From positions 2,418,001 through 2,482,000 of the forward strand of contig NZ_CP021780.1 of the NCBI RefSeq assembly GCF_002192415.1: DNA of 64,000 nt, read 5' to 3'. Of the stretch, positions 1-8,680 are shown in pieces; position 1 is the first letter of the stretch; every line of letters starts with the position of its first letter. This DNA is from Paenibacillus donghaensis. GTDB taxonomy: Bacteria; Bacillota; Bacilli; Paenibacillales; Paenibacillaceae. The translations under genes and the position numbers were made by a program. The notes under the pieces were generated by a model. It searched no databases. It saw only the letters and a program-made list of their open reading frames with translations, and was not told the DNA's origin.

Positions 1-552
1 CTGTCTGAGATGATTGGAGCGCCATTGTTCGTATTGAACGTGGATAGTTCGGACTGCGATGAATATAATCAGAGCAAAGAAATGTTTATGACGGTCTGGA
101 AGCGTCTAGCCGAGGAAGCTGGTGCTGAATTTATGATCCGGAAGCGCCAGGGACGCAAAACCACGGATGTGATTGTTGAAGCAGCTATGGAGAAGGAAGT
201 TACTCAGATTATAGTCGGACAATCCGCACAGACGCGGTGGCAAGAGCTTACGAAACGCAATTTCATTAATGAACTTATTGGCAAAATGAATATGATTGAT
301 CTGCATGTCGTAGCCGTACAGCGCATGCGTGCCGGGCTGGAAGAAACGCATGAAGAAGGCGTGATCTCCTACCTGGTTAAGGAAGGCAACGATTATTATC
401 TTAGCGACGAACCTAATGGCGACACTCCGCTGAAGGGCAAGTTTTTTCACGAGCTGCATACCGAATTTGAGAATGGCTTGTTCAGAATTGAGCAGGACGG
501 CAAGGCTAGGTACTTGCATATTTGCGAAGGAAGATTAACAGATCCATTATAG
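1..552 (+). CDS. KdpD-like universal-stress-type potassium sensor, C-terminal part (partial)
   Basis: The reading frame is open at the left window edge and stops at 550-552, so the N-terminus lies outside. The visible 183 residues contain a universal-stress-protein-like fold with the KdpD-style stretch VTQIIVGQSAQTRWQEL and the ending IDLHVVAVQ, which match the USP segment after the KdpD ATP-binding domain. There is no histidine-kinase part: after the USP unit come only about 75 residues with no motif I recognise. This fits the short non-kinase KdpD relatives (KdpDN type) of Firmicutes, thought to sense K+ or cyclic-di-AMP. Since the start is not visible, a free USP protein is also possible. 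A hairpin terminator follows. The next operon, a cation antiporter, fits an ion-homeostasis theme. Confidence 0.7.
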   Translation: MSEMIGAPLFVLNVDSSDCDEYNQSKEMFMTVWKRLAEEAGAEFMIRKRQGRKTTDVIVEAAMEKEVTQIIVGQSAQTRWQELTKRNFINELIGKMNMIDLHVVAVQRMRAGLEETHEEGVISYLVKEGNDYYLSDEPNGDTPLKGKFFHELHTEFENGLFRIEQDGKARYLHICEGRLTDPL

Positions 553-574
553 CTTAACCTGCGGCATATCCAGA

Positions 575-604
575 AGAGGGCTGCTACTTCGGGCCCTCTC
601 AATT
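575..604 (+). terminator. Hairpin terminator after the KdpD-like gene
   Basis: AGAGGGC (575-581) pairs with GCCCTCT (593-599) around an 11-base loop. The following tail, CAATTTAAT, is only weakly T-rich, so termination strength is uncertain. Confidence 0.55.
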
Positions 605-689
605 TAATGTATGATCTTGTGCTTTTGGTGAAAAAGTAAGTACCAATGTTCACAACTTGATATATTCAAGTGGAAAAGGAGGTTTGCCT

Positions 690-3548
690 TTGCTTCATGT
701 AACCGTACTCGTTCCGTTTCTACTGGCTCTATTGATCGCACTTATGACCAGAAGGGCACCCACGCTTCATAGGGGATGGCTAGTTATCCCTGGTCCACTC
801 GCATTATTCATCTATTTCTTGACCCGTATTCCCGTTGTTAGAGGTGGGGATGCCGGGTATGACACGATCTCATGGATTCCTTCATTGGGAATTGACTTGG
901 TCTTCCATCTGGATGGGTTGAGCTTGCTGTTTACCCTGTTAATTACCGGAATGGGAACGCTTGTCGTCATTTATTCGATTTATTACTTAGACAGGCGCAA
1001 AGAAGAATTGACGCCGTTCTATATCTACCTCCTGTTGTTTATGGGAGCGATGCTAGGAGTGGTGCTCTCCGATAATCTGATGGTGCTGTACGGCTTCTGG
1101 GAATTGACGAGCGTATCGTCCTTTCTGTTGATTGCGTTCTGGCATCGGAGACAGAAGTCGCGATATGGTGCGCAGAAGTCCATGCTGATTACCGTCTTCG
1201 GCGGTCTGGCGATGTTTGCCGGTTTCCTGATGCTGTATGTGATGACCGGCACCTTCAGCATCCGCGAGATTTGGAGTGAGGTCGGCGATATTAGCGGACA
1301 TATGCTGTTTATTCCGGCCATGCTGCTGATTCTGCTGGGAGCTTTCACCAAATCAGCCCAGTTTCCGTTCCATATTTGGTTGCCGGACGCCATGGAGGCA
1401 CCGACTCCGGTCAGTGCGTATCTGCACTCCGCAACCATGGTCAAAGCAGGTTTGTATTTGGTCGCACGTTTCAGCCCGATTTTTGCAGGGCAACATGAGT
1501 GGTTCTGGATTGTGTCAGGCGTCGGTTTGATCACCTTGATCTATGGTTCGATCCAGGCGATGAAGCAGACGGACCTGAAGGCTCTGTTAGCCTATTCTAC
1601 GATCAGTCAACTGGGATTGATTATGGGATTGCTTGGAATGGGCTCGGCCGCCGCATTTTATACGGGAGAAGAGTCTGTATTCTATACCGCTGCAACAACG
1701 GCGGCGCTGTTCCACCTTATTAACCATGCAATCTTTAAAGGTTCGCTATTTATGGTGGTCGGGATTGTCGACCATGAGACGAACACACGTGACCTGCGCA
1801 AGCTGGGCGGTCTGATCTCCCTGATGCCGGTTACCTTTACGCTGGCGATGATCGGCAGCTTCTCGATGGCAGGCTTGCCGCCTTTTGCCGGCTTCCTCAG
1901 CAAGGAGATGTTCTTCACGGCTGTGCTGAATATCAGACAGCTGGATATCTTCAGTATTCCTGCGTTATTTACGCTCTTCCCGCTAATCGCCTGGATTGCC
2001 AGCATATTCACCTTTGCTTATAGCATGATTCTGGTATTCAATACCTTCTTCGGCAAATATCAGCCCGAGAAGCTGGACAAAAAGCCGCATGAAGCACCCT
2101 TTGGCCTGCTGCTGCCTCCATTGCTGCTGGCAGTGCTCTCGTTGGTATTTGGTTTCATCCCCAATATCCTGTCCGATTCGCTAATTATTCCGGCCATGAA
2201 CGCGATTCATCCCATCATGCAGCTGGCTGAACCCTTTGAGGTAAATATTCATTTCTGGCATGGCTGGACCCCGGAGGTCTGGATGACACTAGGTGTTGTG
2301 GTTCTGGGTATCGTCGTGTACCGGCTGTATGGCCGCTGGAGTATCGTCGATAAGGAATGGGGCAGAAACCTAACGTTGAACGATGTCTACGACGGAGGAA
2401 TTCGGCTGGTGGAGCAATTGTCCAGACGGTTGACCGGTGCTTATATGACAGGCTCCATGCGTCATTATTTAATGTATATCTTCTCCTTCCTGATCGTTGC
2501 CATTGGTGGCACTATGCTATACACAGACGGCATCACTCTGGGAACCAGCGACTATGCCCCGATTTCGTTCTTTGAAGTGATTGTCGTCGCAGTGATGCTG
2601 ACGGGTGCCTTAGCCATTCCTTTTACACGGTCGAGAATCGCAGCCATTCTGTTTACGGGTATGGTTGGGTATATGGTCACACTGCTCTTCGTTCTGTTCC
2701 GGGCACCTGACCTGGCGTTGACGCAGATGATTGTGGAAGTAGTTTCGGTAGCACTGTTCCTGCTCTGTTTCCGCCATTTGCCGAAGCTGAAGAGAGAGCC
2801 TGTTAAACTGCGCTCCCGCTTGCCTAAGCTGCTGATCTCGATCGGGATCGGCATAACGATGACACTGGTAGCCCTTGCAGCGCTGGGAAGCAGTCCGTTC
2901 GAGTCCATTTCAAGCTACTACGTGGAGAACAGCTACACTTTGGGCGGCGGCAAAAACATTGTGAATGTGCTGCTTGTGGATTTCCGCGGTTTCGATACGA
3001 TGTTTGAAATCACCGTGCTTGGCGTTGCTTCACTGGCGATTTATTCCATGATCAAGCTCCAGCTTGAGGCGGGCAACTCAACCGGCGTGGTGAAGAGTGC
3101 GCTGAGAGACAATAAGCCACGATTTGCCCGAAGCAACGATGTGCTGCTGCAATCCGTGGCCCAGGTAGCGTTTGTAATTATCATTACCTTCTCACTTTAC
3201 CTGTTCTTCGCCGGTCATAACCATCCGGGAGGCGGTTTTATCGGGGCACTGATGGCTTCAGCAGCGCTGGTGTTGCTCTCCATTGCGTTCGGGACAGAGA
3301 TGGTGGAGAAGGTGCTGCCGATCAATTACCGCAAGCTGATCGCTGTCGGGATCTTGCTAGCTTTCCTGACGGGGGTAGGCTCCTTCTTGTTTGGTGTTCC
3401 GTTTCTCAGCCAGGCCTTCGGTTATTTCCAGCTGCCGCTCATGGGCACAACGGAGCTGACCACCGCCATGCTGTTCGATCTTGGTGTGTATCTGGCCGTA
3501 ATTGGCGTCACGATGAATATTATATTTACGATCGGGAGGGATAACTGA
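690..3548 (+). CDS. mrpA: Mrp Na+/H+ antiporter, fused subunits A and B
   Basis: Largest subunit of the multisubunit cation/proton antiporter, a multi-spanning membrane protein related to NuoL of complex I. The TTG start at 690 is preferred over an in-frame ATG at 657 because AAAAGGAGG (674-682) sits 7 bases before it and the product then begins LLHVTVLVPFLL, as in other MrpA proteins. Visible family features include LMVLYGFWELTSVSSFLLIA with its conserved Glu, and the IWLPDAMEAPTPVSAYLHS segment of the proton channel. Typical Bacillus MrpA has about 800 residues; this product has 952. The extra C-terminus, from about residue 814, is an MrpB domain including FAGHNHPGGGFIGALM. No separate mrpB follows: the stop overlaps the mrpC start by one base. 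The A-B fusion is therefore seen directly. Confidence 0.95.
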   Translation: MLHVTVLVPFLLALLIALMTRRAPTLHRGWLVIPGPLALFIYFLTRIPVVRGGDAGYDTISWIPSLGIDLVFHLDGLSLLFTLLITGMGTLVVIYSIYYLDRRKEELTPFYIYLLLFMGAMLGVVLSDNLMVLYGFWELTSVSSFLLIAFWHRRQKSRYGAQKSMLITVFGGLAMFAGFLMLYVMTGTFSIREIWSEVGDISGHMLFIPAMLLILLGAFTKSAQFPFHIWLPDAMEAPTPVSAYLHSATMVKAGLYLVARFSPIFAGQHEWFWIVSGVGLITLIYGSIQAMKQTDLKALLAYSTISQLGLIMGLLGMGSAAAFYTGEESVFYTAATTAALFHLINHAIFKGSLFMVVGIVDHETNTRDLRKLGGLISLMPVTFTLAMIGSFSMAGLPPFAGFLSKEMFFTAVLNIRQLDIFSIPALFTLFPLIAWIASIFTFAYSMILVFNTFFGKYQPEKLDKKPHEAPFGLLLPPLLLAVLSLVFGFIPNILSDSLIIPAMNAIHPIMQLAEPFEVNIHFWHGWTPEVWMTLGVVVLGIVVYRLYGRWSIVDKEWGRNLTLNDVYDGGIRLVEQLSRRLTGAYMTGSMRHYLMYIFSFLIVAIGGTMLYTDGITLGTSDYAPISFFEVIVVAVMLTGALAIPFTRSRIAAILFTGMVGYMVTLLFVLFRAPDLALTQMIVEVVSVALFLLCFRHLPKLKREPVKLRSRLPKLLISIGIGITMTLVALAALGSSPFESISSYYVENSYTLGGGKNIVNVLLVDFRGFDTMFEITVLGVASLAIYSMIKLQLEAGNSTGVVKSALRDNKPRFARSNDVLLQSVAQVAFVIIITFSLYLFFAGHNHPGGGFIGALMASAALVLLSIAFGTEMVEKVLPINYRKLIAVGILLAFLTGVGSFLFGVPFLSQAFGYFQLPLMGTTELTTAMLFDLGVYLAVIGVTMNIIFTIGRDN

Positions 3549-3883
3549 TGGAACTCCTTATTGCCCTGGCGATCGGTGTATTGTTTACTGTCGGTGTGTA
3601 TCTGATATTGTCCAAAAGCCTGCTGCGCATCCTTCTCGGGACCACCCTGATGACCCATGGTGTTCATCTGCTGCTGCTGACCATGGCGGGACTGAAGACC
3701 GGAGCTGCCCCGCTGCTTGGCGAGAAAGCGGAAGCTTATGTAGATCCGCTGCCTCAGGCGCTTATCCTGACCTCCATTGTCATCAGCTTCGGGGTTACCG
3801 CGTTCTACATTGTTCTGGCTTACCGGGCTTACCGCTCGGCGGGTACGGATGATGTGGAAGGAATCAAGGAGGAGAGACAATGA
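3548..3883 (+). CDS. mrpC: Mrp antiporter subunit C
   Basis: A 111-residue, three-helix membrane protein related to NuoK of complex I. It contains the family stretch LRILLGTTLMTHGVHLLLLTMAG and a conserved loop PLPQALILTSIVISFGVTAF. The start overlaps the mrpA stop (TGATG at 3546-3550), and the end overlaps mrpD by four bases, so translation is probably coupled along the operon. A hydrophilic tail with acidic and basic residues closes the protein. Known Mrp systems need all subunits for Na+/H+ exchange; this subunit is in the normal order C after A/B. Confidence 0.93.
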   Translation: MELLIALAIGVLFTVGVYLILSKSLLRILLGTTLMTHGVHLLLLTMAGLKTGAAPLLGEKAEAYVDPLPQALILTSIVISFGVTAFYIVLAYRAYRSAGTDDVEGIKEERQ

Positions 3884-5358
3884 ACAACCTGCTGGTGCTG
3901 CCTCTGCTGATTCCGGCCTTTACGGCAGTTATATTGATTTTTCTTCGCAACAACGTCAACCTTCAGCGCACAATCAGTGCAGTGAGTGTATTCCTGAACA
4001 TCGCTGTCGCCGCGCTGATTGTGGTTCAGGTAAGTACGGATGGTATCCAGACCCTGTATATGGGCGGCTGGCTGCCGCCGTACGGAATTGTGTTTGTCGC
4101 CGACATGTTTGCAGCGCTGCTGGTGCTGACGGCCGCCGTCGTTGGCGCAGCCTGCCTGTTCTTCTCCTTCGCCAGCATTGGCGAGAAGCGGGAACGTTAC
4201 TACTATTACACCTTTTTTCATTTCCTGCTGACCGGTGTATACGGTTCTTTCCTGACCGGGGATCTGTTCAATCTGTTCGTATGCTTCGAGGTGCTGCTGG
4301 TAGCCTCCTATGCGCTGATTGTGCTCGGGGGAACCAAGATTCAGCTGCGGGAAACCTTAAAGTACATTCTGATCAACGTGATTTCCTCCACCTTGTTCGT
4401 GGCCACAATCGCTTATTTATACGCGGCAACGGGAACACTGAATATGGCGCATTTGGCCGTTCGGGTAACGGAGGCAGGGCAGGGCGGTGTGCTTAACGTG
4501 ATCGCTGTGCTGCTGCTGCTTGTGTTCTCGCTGAAAGCGGGTCTGCTGCTGTTCTTCTGGCTGCCGGATTCCTACAGCGCGCCTCCCTCAGCGGTCAGAG
4601 CGCTGTTCGGCGCCTTGCTGACCAAGGTGGGATTGTATGCGATCACCCGTACGTTTACATTGATTTTTGTCCACGATTTAGGACTGACACATAATCTGAT
4701 TGGCTGGATGGCTGGAGCCACGATGATCCTGGGTGCAATCGGTGCAATGGCTTACAACGACCTCAGCCGGATCTTTAATTATAATATTGTCATCAGCGTT
4801 GGATTCATCGCCTTCGGAATATCTGTTGCTACGGAGGATGCCTTGAATGGTGTGGTGTTCTATTTAATGCATGACATGGTGGGCAAAGCTCTGCTATTCT
4901 TCCTCGGGGGCCTGATTATTGCAGCTTCGGGAACGGAACGGCTAAGAGATATGGGCGGATTGATCCGCCGTTATCCCTGGACGGGCTGGATGTTCTTTAT
5001 CCTGGCGTTGGCGCTCGTCGGGGTACCTCCGCTTAGCGGTTTCGCTGGTAAAGTCATGATGGTCCGCAGCGGCTTCGGTCAGCAGGATGTAGTTCTGGCT
5101 CTCATCGCGCTCGGCTCCAGCTTCATCGTGCTCTATTCGCTGATCAAAGTGTTCCAGCAGGCGTTCTGGGGGGGAGAGAAGGGGGATGAGCCTGTCCGGC
5201 CGCTCCATTACAAAGCTATGATGGCCCCTGCAGCCGTGTTGTTCGTGATCGTCATTATGCTGGGTCTCGGCGCAGAGACGGTCAATGGTTATGTCGGGCA
5301 AGCCGGCGCTGTACTGGCCGATCCTGCACTATACATCAACGCTGTCTTGAAGGAGTAG
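3880..5358 (+). CDS. mrpD: Mrp antiporter subunit D
   Basis: A 492-residue NuoM/N-like membrane subunit and the second putative proton-translocating module of the complex. Family marks are FNLFVCFEVLLVASYALIVLGG, with the conserved membrane Glu, FFWLPDSYSAPPSAVRALFGALLTKVGLYAITR, with the proton-path Lys, and VGVPPLSGFAGKVMMVRSGF near the C-terminus. ATG at 3880 lies in the overlap with mrpC and is preceded by AAGGAGGAG. The length is normal for the family. It is followed directly by mrpE with no gap. Confidence 0.94.
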   Translation: MNNLLVLPLLIPAFTAVILIFLRNNVNLQRTISAVSVFLNIAVAALIVVQVSTDGIQTLYMGGWLPPYGIVFVADMFAALLVLTAAVVGAACLFFSFASIGEKRERYYYYTFFHFLLTGVYGSFLTGDLFNLFVCFEVLLVASYALIVLGGTKIQLRETLKYILINVISSTLFVATIAYLYAATGTLNMAHLAVRVTEAGQGGVLNVIAVLLLLVFSLKAGLLLFFWLPDSYSAPPSAVRALFGALLTKVGLYAITRTFTLIFVHDLGLTHNLIGWMAGATMILGAIGAMAYNDLSRIFNYNIVISVGFIAFGISVATEDALNGVVFYLMHDMVGKALLFFLGGLIIAASGTERLRDMGGLIRRYPWTGWMFFILALALVGVPPLSGFAGKVMMVRSGFGQQDVVLALIALGSSFIVLYSLIKVFQQAFWGGEKGDEPVRPLHYKAMMAPAAVLFVIVIMLGLGAETVNGYVGQAGAVLADPALYINAVLKE

Positions 5359-5844
5359 ATGAATATGGCTTTTCAATTATTGTTGAATTTCATGATAGCG
5401 TTCATGTGGATGTTTCTGCACAATGACTGGACCTCATCGCGCTTTGTCGTCGGATTTCTGATAGGTGTTGGTGTGCTGTTTGGACTGCGGCGCTTCTGGA
5501 ATGGGCGTCTGTATCTCAGTAAAGTGTGGGCGATCTGTAAGCTCGTTGCTCTGCTGCTGCGGGAGCTTGTTGTCTCCAGCTATGTCGTGGTAAAAGCAGT
5601 GCTGAAACCCCAGTTGGACATACATCCAGCGATCCTGATGTACACTACGGAGCTGAAATCGGACTGGGAAGTGGCTGTTCTGATTACGCTACTCTGCCTG
5701 ACTCCCGGATCGGTGGTGCTGGAGGTGTCGAACGACAACCGGACCCTTTACATTCATACAATGGATATTGATGATGTAGCACAGTTCAGAGACAATATCC
5801 GCAATACGTTTGAGCGCGCGATAGTGGAGGTGACCCGCTCATGA
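5359..5844 (+). CDS. mrpE: Mrp antiporter subunit E
   Basis: A 161-residue subunit with two to three N-terminal membrane helices and a soluble C-terminal domain. Typical MrpE features are HPAILMYTTELKSDWEVAVLITLLCLTPGSVVLEV and LYIHTMDIDD near the end. The ATG at 5359 directly follows the mrpD stop and has GAAGGAG at about 5349-5355; a second ATG at 5365 would remove only two residues and cannot be excluded. The stop overlaps the mrpF start (ATGA at 5841-5844). Confidence 0.93.
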   Translation: MNMAFQLLLNFMIAFMWMFLHNDWTSSRFVVGFLIGVGVLFGLRRFWNGRLYLSKVWAICKLVALLLRELVVSSYVVVKAVLKPQLDIHPAILMYTTELKSDWEVAVLITLLCLTPGSVVLEVSNDNRTLYIHTMDIDDVAQFRDNIRNTFERAIVEVTRS

Positions 5845-6134
5845 TTAACTTTATCCTCATGCTGTCGATTACGATTATGGCTCTGGCGATTGCCGTATGC
5901 GCCTGGAGAGTGGTGAAAGGTCCATCCTTGCCCGACCGGGTAGCTGCCCTGGATACGATTGGCATCAATCTGCTGGCGATGGTGGCGGTCCTGTCGGTCC
6001 TGAACAAGACACAGGCATTTATCGAAATTATCCTGTTAATCGGAATCCTGTCCTTTATTGGTACAACGGCTTTCGCCAGATATATTGAAAGGGGAGTGGT
6101 GCTGGAACATGGAAATGATCAAGACAGCAGGTGA
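5841..6134 (+). CDS. mrpF: Mrp antiporter subunit F
   Basis: A 97-residue, three-helix subunit. The conserved stretch VVKGPSLPDRVAALDTIGINL is clear, followed by a helix with LNKTQAFIEIILLIGILSFIGTTAFARY. It starts in a four-base overlap with mrpE. Its last 26 bases (6109-6134) overlap the predicted mrpG start in another frame, an unusually long overlap for this operon. Confidence 0.92.
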   Translation: MINFILMLSITIMALAIAVCAWRVVKGPSLPDRVAALDTIGINLLAMVAVLSVLNKTQAFIEIILLIGILSFIGTTAFARYIERGVVLEHGNDQDSR

Positions 6135-6489
6135 GCTACTGTTTGCGTTGTTGATTCTGACCGGTGCCTTGCTTAGTGCCGTCAGCGCCTTCGGCCTGAT
6201 CCGGCTGCCCGATGTTTATCTGCGTTCACACGCTGCAGCCAAAAGTGCTACCTTGGGTGTGTTGTGTGTCCTCAGCGGCGTGTTTCTCTACTTCGCCTTT
6301 TTCCTGGATTATATCAGTGCCAAGCTGCTGCTTGGAATTGTGTTTGTGTTCCTCACTTCACCGGTTGCCGCCCATCTGAACGGAAGAGCGGCCTACCGCT
6401 CCGGGGTTCCACTGTGGAACCGAAGAGTTCAGGATGATCTGAAAGAGGCGCTGGAGAAGCAGCGGATAGACGCGGACACAACTTCATAG
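6109..6489 (+). CDS. mrpG: Mrp antiporter subunit G
   Basis: A 126-residue small subunit (MnhG/PhaG family). Family marks are SAFGLIRLPDVYLRSHAAAKSATLGV and the later helix KLLLGIVFVFLTSPVAAHLNGRAAY. The open frame reaches back to 6058, but ATG 6109 gives the standard N-terminus (MEMIKTAGELLFALLILTG) and has AAAGGGGAG at about 6088-6096. It overlaps mrpF by 26 bases. It is the last gene of the operon; a strong hairpin terminator follows about 80 bases later. Confidence 0.92.
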   Translation: MEMIKTAGELLFALLILTGALLSAVSAFGLIRLPDVYLRSHAAAKSATLGVLCVLSGVFLYFAFFLDYISAKLLLGIVFVFLTSPVAAHLNGRAAYRSGVPLWNRRVQDDLKEALEKQRIDADTTS

Positions 6490-6571
6490 AGCAGAGCAGC
6501 AAGAAGAAACGGCTTCGCCGTCATCTGGAAGCGGAGGTTTCCGTATCTGGCAAAAAAATATTTGAACGTAC

Positions 6572-6597
6572 AGCCCGCGCCCAGCGCGGGCTTTTGC
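6572..6597 (+). terminator. Terminator of the mrp operon
   Basis: AGCCCGCG (6572-6579) pairs perfectly with CGCGGGCT (6585-6592) around CCCAG, followed by TTTTGCTG. It is a classic intrinsic terminator about 80 bases after mrpG. Confidence 0.85.
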
Positions 6598-6737
6598 TGT
6601 TTATAGGAGGTTGAGCTGAATAAACCCCTGCCAATGGTTAACAGAAATGTGGGGCATAAACAAGCCATTCGGGTAATCTATAAGGAACCTGGATTAAGTT
6701 CAGGATGATATTCTCAGTGAAAGGCGTGATTCTAAGC

Positions 6738-7667
6738 ATGAAAGCAGTTGTTATTGAACAATTTGGCGGACCCGAGGTATTGGTGGATAAAGAAATTCCC
6801 AAGCCGGTTATAGGACCGAATCAGGTATTGATCCGCCTGCGGGCTACATCTGTCAATCCGGTGGATTTCAAAATTCGTCAAGGGGCTATGGGCCAGAGTG
6901 CAGGAGAGTTCCCCTTGGTGCTCGGCGGCGATGTCGCAGGCGTGGTGGCGGAGGTCGGTGATAGTGTGAGCCGGTTCAAGGTGGATGAGCGGGTGTTTGC
7001 GCGTCCGCGCAGCTTCGGCACCTATGCCGAGTATATAGCGGTGGATGCGGATGTGGTCAGCAGAATGCCCAAGGCGCTTAACTTTGAGGAAGCGGCAGCT
7101 GTGCCGCTGGCGGCAATGACCGCATGGCAGGCACTGGTGGACCACGGTAAGATTAAAGCAGGCGATAAAGTACTGATTCACGCCGGTGCGGGTGGAGTAG
7201 GCAGCTTTGCCATCCAATTGGCCAAACATTTCGGAGCTGAAGTCGCCTCGACAGCCAGCTCTAGAAACCAAGAGCTGCTGGAGTCGCTCGGTGTTGACCA
7301 TTTTATAGACTATAAAAAAGCGGATTTCTCACAGGTGCTCTCTGACTACGATCTGGTGCTGGATACGATGGGCGGGGATATTCAAGCCAAGAGCTTCGAG
7401 ATTCTGAAGCCCGGCGGCAGGCTGGTCTCCCTTGTGGAGAAACCGGATGACAAGCTGCAGGAGAAATATCAAGTCACCGGAGTCCAGTTCATGATGGAGC
7501 CTAAGGGCAGCCAGCTGGAGCAGCTTGCAGAGCTTGCCGATCAAGGCATTCTGCGGCCGGTGATTGACAGCATGTTCTGGTTAAATGAGGAAGGTGTAAG
7601 ACAGGCTCACGAAAAAAGTGAAACTCATCACGCGGTAGGCAAAATCGTCATCCGCTCTGAGCAGTAG
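6738..7667 (+). CDS. NADP-dependent quinone-oxidoreductase-like dehydrogenase (MDR family)
   Basis: A 309-residue medium-chain dehydrogenase/reductase of the zeta-crystallin/quinone oxidoreductase type. The start MKAVVIEQFGGPEVL is standard and ATG 6738 is preferred over an in-frame ATG at 6705, which would add 11 odd residues. The N-terminal GroES-like fold holds VNPVDFKIRQG and GGDVAGVVAEVGDSV. The Rossmann domain starts around residue 140 with VLIHAGAGGVGSFAIQLAKHFGAEV. The Cys/His zinc ligands of alcohol dehydrogenases are absent, as expected for the zinc-free branch. It reduces quinones or enones with NADPH in known relatives; the substrate here is unknown. It is a single gene bounded by terminators on both sides. 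Confidence 0.88.
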   Translation: MKAVVIEQFGGPEVLVDKEIPKPVIGPNQVLIRLRATSVNPVDFKIRQGAMGQSAGEFPLVLGGDVAGVVAEVGDSVSRFKVDERVFARPRSFGTYAEYIAVDADVVSRMPKALNFEEAAAVPLAAMTAWQALVDHGKIKAGDKVLIHAGAGGVGSFAIQLAKHFGAEVASTASSRNQELLESLGVDHFIDYKKADFSQVLSDYDLVLDTMGGDIQAKSFEILKPGGRLVSLVEKPDDKLQEKYQVTGVQFMMEPKGSQLEQLAELADQGILRPVIDSMFWLNEEGVRQAHEKSETHHAVGKIVIRSEQ

Positions 7668-7676
7668 AATGTATGG

Positions 7677-7710
7677 CTGCAGTGAAGCCGACATCTGGCA
7701 TTCACTGCAG
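7677..7710. repeat. Perfect 10-bp inverted repeat after the dehydrogenase gene
   Basis: CTGCAGTGAA (7677-7686) and TTCACTGCAG (7701-7710) are exact inverse copies with a 14-base loop. No T-run follows, and a true terminator lies just downstream, so this may be an RNA 3'-end structure or a binding site. Confidence 0.5.
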
Positions 7711-7721
7711 GTATGGTTACG

Positions 7722-7745
7722 GCCCGCGCCTTGGTGCGGGCTATT
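7722..7745. terminator. Terminator-like hairpin between convergent genes
   Basis: GCCCGCGC (7722-7729) pairs with GTGCGGGC (7734-7741), with one G-T pair, around CTTG. It lies between the ends of the convergent dehydrogenase and CrtO-like genes. The T-rich tail is short (TATTTG). Confidence 0.65.
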
Positions 7746-7768
7746 TGACCTGAACCATCTTCAGCTGA

Positions 7769-8305
7769 TCATGGATCGTCTGGAAGTGCTTGATAACGAA
7801 GCCCGGGAGCTACTGCAAGAACTCTGTTTCGCAGCTTGAGCAGCCGTGGACGGTTATATCTCTGGATAATCACCAGCATCATTTGAAAGACCAAATGCAG
7901 CGTTGATATTAGGACATACATATACACCGGTAACAGGGGAGCTGGCAGAAGATAAGCTAACAGCAGGTACGTATAACCCAGAACCCCCATAATCAAATGT
8001 CCCAGCTCGGCGATACAGGTTTCGTAAATGAAGCGGTTTATGTAATGAATGTCAGATGTTGATGCGAGCGTTTGCTTGGAGAATCCTATCCGATGCCCCC
8101 ATTCCGGCATCCGGTCTTTCCACCCTGCCACTTTGATTTTTTTGTACAAGGACTTCTCAAAGGGATGTTCTTTATACAGTCTTCTTCTGTAATCGAACAA
8201 GCTTCTGGGCAGCAAGCGCATAACTAGTCCGAACCCGCCATTAATCACTGTCCAGAACACAAGGTTTAAACCGGCGAACTCTAGAACCAGGTAGAATTGT
8301 TCCAT
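7769..8305 (-). CDS. CrtO-like (glycosyl-diaponeurosporenoate acyltransferase-type) membrane protein
   Basis: A 178-residue protein with hydrophobic segments at both halves. The C-terminal stretch VIIQRYNRPRLLKLRNRVL closely resembles the IIVQRYNRPRL signature of staphylococcal CrtO, and the basic middle region (KEHPFEKSLYKKIKVAGWKDRMPEWG) has the same layout as that family. CrtO acylates a glycosylated carotenoid in staphyloxanthin synthesis; no carotenoid genes are nearby here, so the substrate is unknown and a related membrane acyltransferase role is inference. The open frame begins at 8341, but ATG 8305 has AGGAG six bases upstream and is preferred. It converges on the dehydrogenase gene. 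Confidence 0.65.
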   Translation of the reverse strand: MEQFYLVLEFAGLNLVFWTVINGGFGLVMRLLPRSLFDYRRRLYKEHPFEKSLYKKIKVAGWKDRMPEWGHRIGFSKQTLASTSDIHYINRFIYETCIAELGHLIMGVLGYTYLLLAYLLPAPLLPVYMYVLISTLHLVFQMMLVIIQRYNRPRLLKLRNRVLAVAPGLRYQALPDDP

Positions 8306-8570
8306 ATCATTCTCCTGAAATGAGAGTGATTCTACTGCCACCCTTAATTATTGCCCCAAGATGCTCCACTAAGGATCCCGAATCATCGGCATCATTCCAA
8401 TTATTCATTTTGGATTGCTTTAGCAGCATGAGCACAACTCCTTTGCCATCATCCGTTTGTCTTTCTAGCTTATCATCGGAACGCATGCTGGGCCTAGTTT
8501 TATTTAAGAATTACTTTGCTTATTGGTTTCATAACATGGTATGCATGAAATAGTAATCATTGCATTTCTC

Positions 8571-8646
8571 TTGACATCATTCTACAAAAACTGATAAAAT
8601 CATAAAAACTAAATACCCACTAAAACGGTCGGAAATGTAGCGTTTT
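8571..8646 (+). promoter_or_regulatory. Promoter and possible operator for the importer cluster
   Basis: TTGACA (8571-8576), an 18-base spacer and TAAAAT (8595-8600) form a good sigma-A promoter. Just downstream AAAACG (8622-8627) and CGTTTT (8641-8646) form an inverted repeat that could be an operator or a leader hairpin. The gene start is at 8681. The rest of the 8306-8570 gap shows nothing I can name. Confidence 0.6.
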
Positions 8647-8680
8647 CATTCTAGAAATTGTAAGCTGAAAGGATAGATAC

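Noticed and set aside
2357..2575. Alternative frames within the mrp operon
   Set aside because: All long alternative frames there are shadows of the clearly conserved mrp proteins.
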